Of a DNA stretch of 64,000 nucleotides, positions 61,258 to 64,000 are shown piece by piece. A program made the translations under genes and the position numbers. The notes beneath the pieces are model-generated. The model was given only the letters and a program-made list of their open reading frames with translations, did not search any database and was not told the DNA's origin. The DNA comes from Lactuca virosa (Eukaryota > Streptophyta > Magnoliopsida > Asterales > Asteraceae), in NCBI GenBank assembly GCA_928212115.1, contig CAKMRJ010005634.1, positions 258,415,798 through 258,479,797 on the forward strand, written 5' to 3'. The stretch's first letter is position 1; every line of letters starts with the position of its first letter.

Positions 61258-64000
61258 CATACCACTTCTTTTCTCCATTAATGATTCCAGAAAAACAGAA
61301 CACAGTTTGGTGAGAGGAGGAAGACTATGAGATGGCCCACTAAATATCGTCTCCCATGGCCTCTCTGAAACCCCCATCACACTCTCTGCAACAGATGCTT
61401 CAATTGCTTTCCTCCTCATCTTCAACTCAGGTAGCTCCCCATACATGGACGCATACCCCCCAATATGATGCCCTATTCAACATTTAAAAAAAAAAAAAAC
61501 ATAAACTATATATATATTCTTTCTACTAATTATATAAAAATGGATGGTCCTTTGACCGAGTCATACCTGTCCCCTGTTCCACTGTGTCCCTAAATTTACG
61601 TTCATATTTCTCTTCCTCTTCTTGGCTATTTGGGTTAAAAATAGCATACTCATGATCCCCATTTACATATGCAACCAATTCTCTACTGCTTCTTTGGATA
61701 AATGCAACCCCCCCTCCCTTTGCCTGCACATACATGATACATACATTATTATGGTGGCTGGGGGGTAACTTAACTGTTGTATAATTTAGTAGTGAACATT
61801 ATGAGAATGCTGTTTGTTGTTTTTTTTTTACCTTTGTGACAAACCATGAAGCAATAGGAACAGGATCTTCAGCATTGAATAGTAGGATAGCCCCACTACC
61901 AGTTCCACTTCCAGTGGTGTTGTGAGTTTTAGATGTTGATTCAGGGAGAACAACAAGCACGGCTAAAAGGGAATCTTTTTCTGAGCATGCTATACCTGCA
62001 TAACCATATCATATCATATCATATCATATCATATCATGTACACAATTCAGTTAGCATCATCAATAATGATCACAAAGTTAGCTTATGGTATAAAAATTCA
62101 CCTTCTATGTGAAGTTTGTATGACCAGGATAGCGACAGCTTTGACATACTCCAAACTGAAAGCTGTGGATTTGAACCAACTCGCGATGCAGATGCAAGAA
62201 ACTTGGAATCTCCAATAAATGAAAGATTTACAATTGACTGCAAGAAAACATTATCATCATGTCATGTCATGTCATGTCATGTCAGTCAAATTAAAATTAA
62301 ATAAAAGACCATGTCCATGTCCATTGTCCACACCTCAAGAGCAGAGCCAATTACAGCCACGAGTATGTTTTTCTCTGGGTCCCACAATGTGATGACAGTT
62401 TCTGCAGCAACAGCCAATACAGAACCATCACCAGAAAATGCAGCAGCAGTCATAGCTTTCTTCCTGTATGAACCAACAGCATGACATGCCCATCTACATC
62501 TCAACTTATCTTCACCATTCCCATTGCTAACCCAAACCTGCAAAACCACCCACAACAATTATACAAACCCACTCATCTTCCCTCAAAATTATTTTTAAAA
62601 AAAAAAAATCTTGTCATTTTTACCTTGAAGTCACCACCATAAGAAGCACTCACAGCCATGCTGCCATTTGGATGGAAAGCAACTGCAGAAATTCTTGCAT
62701 CCCTGTAACCATAAACCATCACATGTTCACAAAATGTTATAATATATATTAAAGAAAAGATTTTATAAACAAGAAAAAACAAACCTGTGGGGCTCATATA
62801 TAACAGTAGACAAGGTGAAATCATTGTTGTGTGGCCCACGTTCCCAAAACTTGAGTGTTACAAAGCCTCCTATTCCTTCTTCAGACATTCTGGTTTCAAC
62901 AGTTCCCATCATACACCCATCATATGAAAGTGCAACTTTATTCAAAATCGTCTGCAAAATATTTGTTGTATTGTATTTTAATGAGAATGAAAAATACAAC
63001 AACCAAAAAAAAGAATATTGATACCATGACATCATCACTTGGTTGATGATTTCTTTCACAAACTTGAACCTGCAAAATGCAAATGAAATTTAGTTTTTTT
63101 CATTGTTAGAAAAATAAGTTATTGAAAAAAAATTGCAGCTAATTATTACCTCTGATATCTCACGATCATCAAACAAACTGTAGAATTGAATACAATAATT
63201 CTCTGTACGAACAGCAACCAATCCTGAAGTATGGTCAAACACAAAATCTTGACTTGAGCCTTTAAGAGTCTCTGGGATTGAAGAAGGAAACTGAAAATAC
63301 AGGGGCAGAAATGAACTTTGATACCATTTAAATTTCTTACATCAAAGGAAATGGATATGTATATATATATATAACTGAAAAGTGAAAACTAACCTTGATC
63401 CCAGAAATGGACTTCAAAATCTCCATTGATGGCATTTTCAGAATATGAATTCGATTATCTGCACAAGATATCTGAAGGAAACATCAGTTAAGACATAGTT
63501 CATAGCAAGAATCAAGATTACAAGTTTTGGTTCTTCTTACAGATGAAAGAGAAGGATCTGGAGAACTTGTGAAATTAACAAGTGGAGTCCCTATTCTGGG
63601 TAAGAACTTCTTCTTTCCAGTATCCAGTTGCCATACCACAAGCACTCCTTCTTTTCCACCTACAGACATGGAAAGATTTAGCAACTTGCATTAAAACAAG
63701 AGACCAAAAGTATCTTAGGGCTTGTTTTGTAATAAATTAATGGCCTTCATGAGTTAATCACTTAATATGGACACCTATATATATAATAAATACTTTTATT
63801 TCAGATATTTAACTGAAAACCTGTGATTTATAATAGTTTTTAAATAAACTGGCATTTGTTACCCACCATCATTTCTATAAAGAAGGGTAAAAAGGTCATT
63901 TGTTCAGATTGAGATAGTCCTTACCTGAATACAGATAGGCTCCATCTGAAGAGAAAAACAAGACCTTAACTTCTGCTGAATGCCAATGCCAAGTGGTGCA
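61249..64000 (-). CDS. WDR75: WD-repeat protein similar to WDR75/UTP17 (3' part; 5' end outside the window)
   Basis: Twelve exons read on the - strand, all with GT-AG introns and one continuous frame: 64000-63925 (partial), 63659-63541, 63471-63394, 63290-63150, 63069-63025, 62951-62785, 62702-62624, 62537-62334, 62237-62102, 61995-61832, 61723-61567, 61472-61249 (stop TAG). The first exons encode TTWHWHSAEVKVLFFSSDGA, GGKEGVLVVWQLDTGKK and LPRIGTPLVNF, a pattern I recognise from WDR75/Utp17/Nan1. Later blades include AVAFHPNGSMAVSASYGGDF and FSGDGSVLAVAAETVITLWD, and the C-terminus has PWETIFSGPSHSLPPLTKLC. The family acts in the nucleolus in the t-UTP part of the small-subunit processome, supporting rRNA transcription and pre-18S processing. 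No stop or frameshift is seen, so the gene looks intact. The N-terminal WD blades and promoter lie beyond 64000. Family assignment is from memory of conserved motifs; another WD40 protein is possible but less likely. Confidence 0.85.
62005..62038. repeat. pentanucleotide microsatellite (CATAT)n in an intron
   Basis: Six to seven tandem CATAT units just upstream (minus sense) of the exon starting at 61995. Confidence 0.92.
62256..62284. repeat. pentanucleotide microsatellite (CATGT)n in an intron
   Basis: About five CATGT units in the intron before the exon starting at 62237, one intron upstream of the CATAT array. Confidence 0.92.

Noticed and set aside
1..64000. tRNA, rRNA or other structured RNA genes
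   Set aside because: No cloverleaf or rRNA signature was seen; the only tRNA-like sequences are the 12-base primer-binding sites.

Overview
Plant nuclear DNA, almost certainly from a composite (Asteraceae) and most like lettuce (Lactuca). This rests on the style of the Ty3/gypsy and Ty1/copia elements, the abundant palindrome ACTCGNCGAGT, and spliceosomal introns in the one host gene. The species call is inference; no search was run.

About 58.7 kb of the 64 kb is a stack of nested transposable elements. The oldest readable layer is one decayed Mutator-like (MULE/MuDR) transposase gene on the + strand, preceded by four 446-bp tandem copies of its promoter/start region (155-1939). The gene is now in three pieces: 1920-2408, 5966-7454 and 47005-47724. 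The first gap holds a solo LTR (2409-5965) with a second solo LTR inside it (3316-5012). The second gap is a 39,550-bp gypsy-type insertion (7455-47004) flanked by the target duplication ATATA. That element has about 3.1-kb LTRs and a short pol-less interior. Its 5' LTR carries a copia element (8796-16583, - strand). Its interior carries a partial gypsy element (18489-21488). Its 3' LTR carries a second copia of the same family (24903-32501, + strand), a solo LTR (34391-37005) and a full-length chromovirus-type gypsy element (37199-46783, - strand) with recognisable gag, protease, RT, RNase H, integrase and chromodomain-like tail. Just after the transposase tail lies an antisense LTR (47725 onward). 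Inside it is a solo LTR (48121-55682), inside that another (50550-54935), and inside that another (52118-54103). A 5'-truncated gypsy element follows (55850-58765), then an LTR-like tract. Most junctions were placed from exact 5-bp target-site duplications read directly in the sequence.

The only host gene is at the right edge. It is the 3' part of a WD-repeat gene on the - strand (61249-64000, 12 exons in the window) resembling WDR75/UTP17/NAN1, a U3 snoRNP (small-subunit processome) protein.

The most interesting pattern is in the LTRs. Families with different sequences share one plan: a cluster of a family-specific palindrome or short repeat, a TATA-like box, a leader, a second cluster of the same motif, a strong splice donor, a GC-rich reiterated block, a branch-point-like CTCACTAAG, a TTTCAG acceptor, and the LTR end. 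This suggests an intron encoded within the LTR. The full-length gypsy element also appears to carry a 67-bp AT-rich intron between gag and protease.
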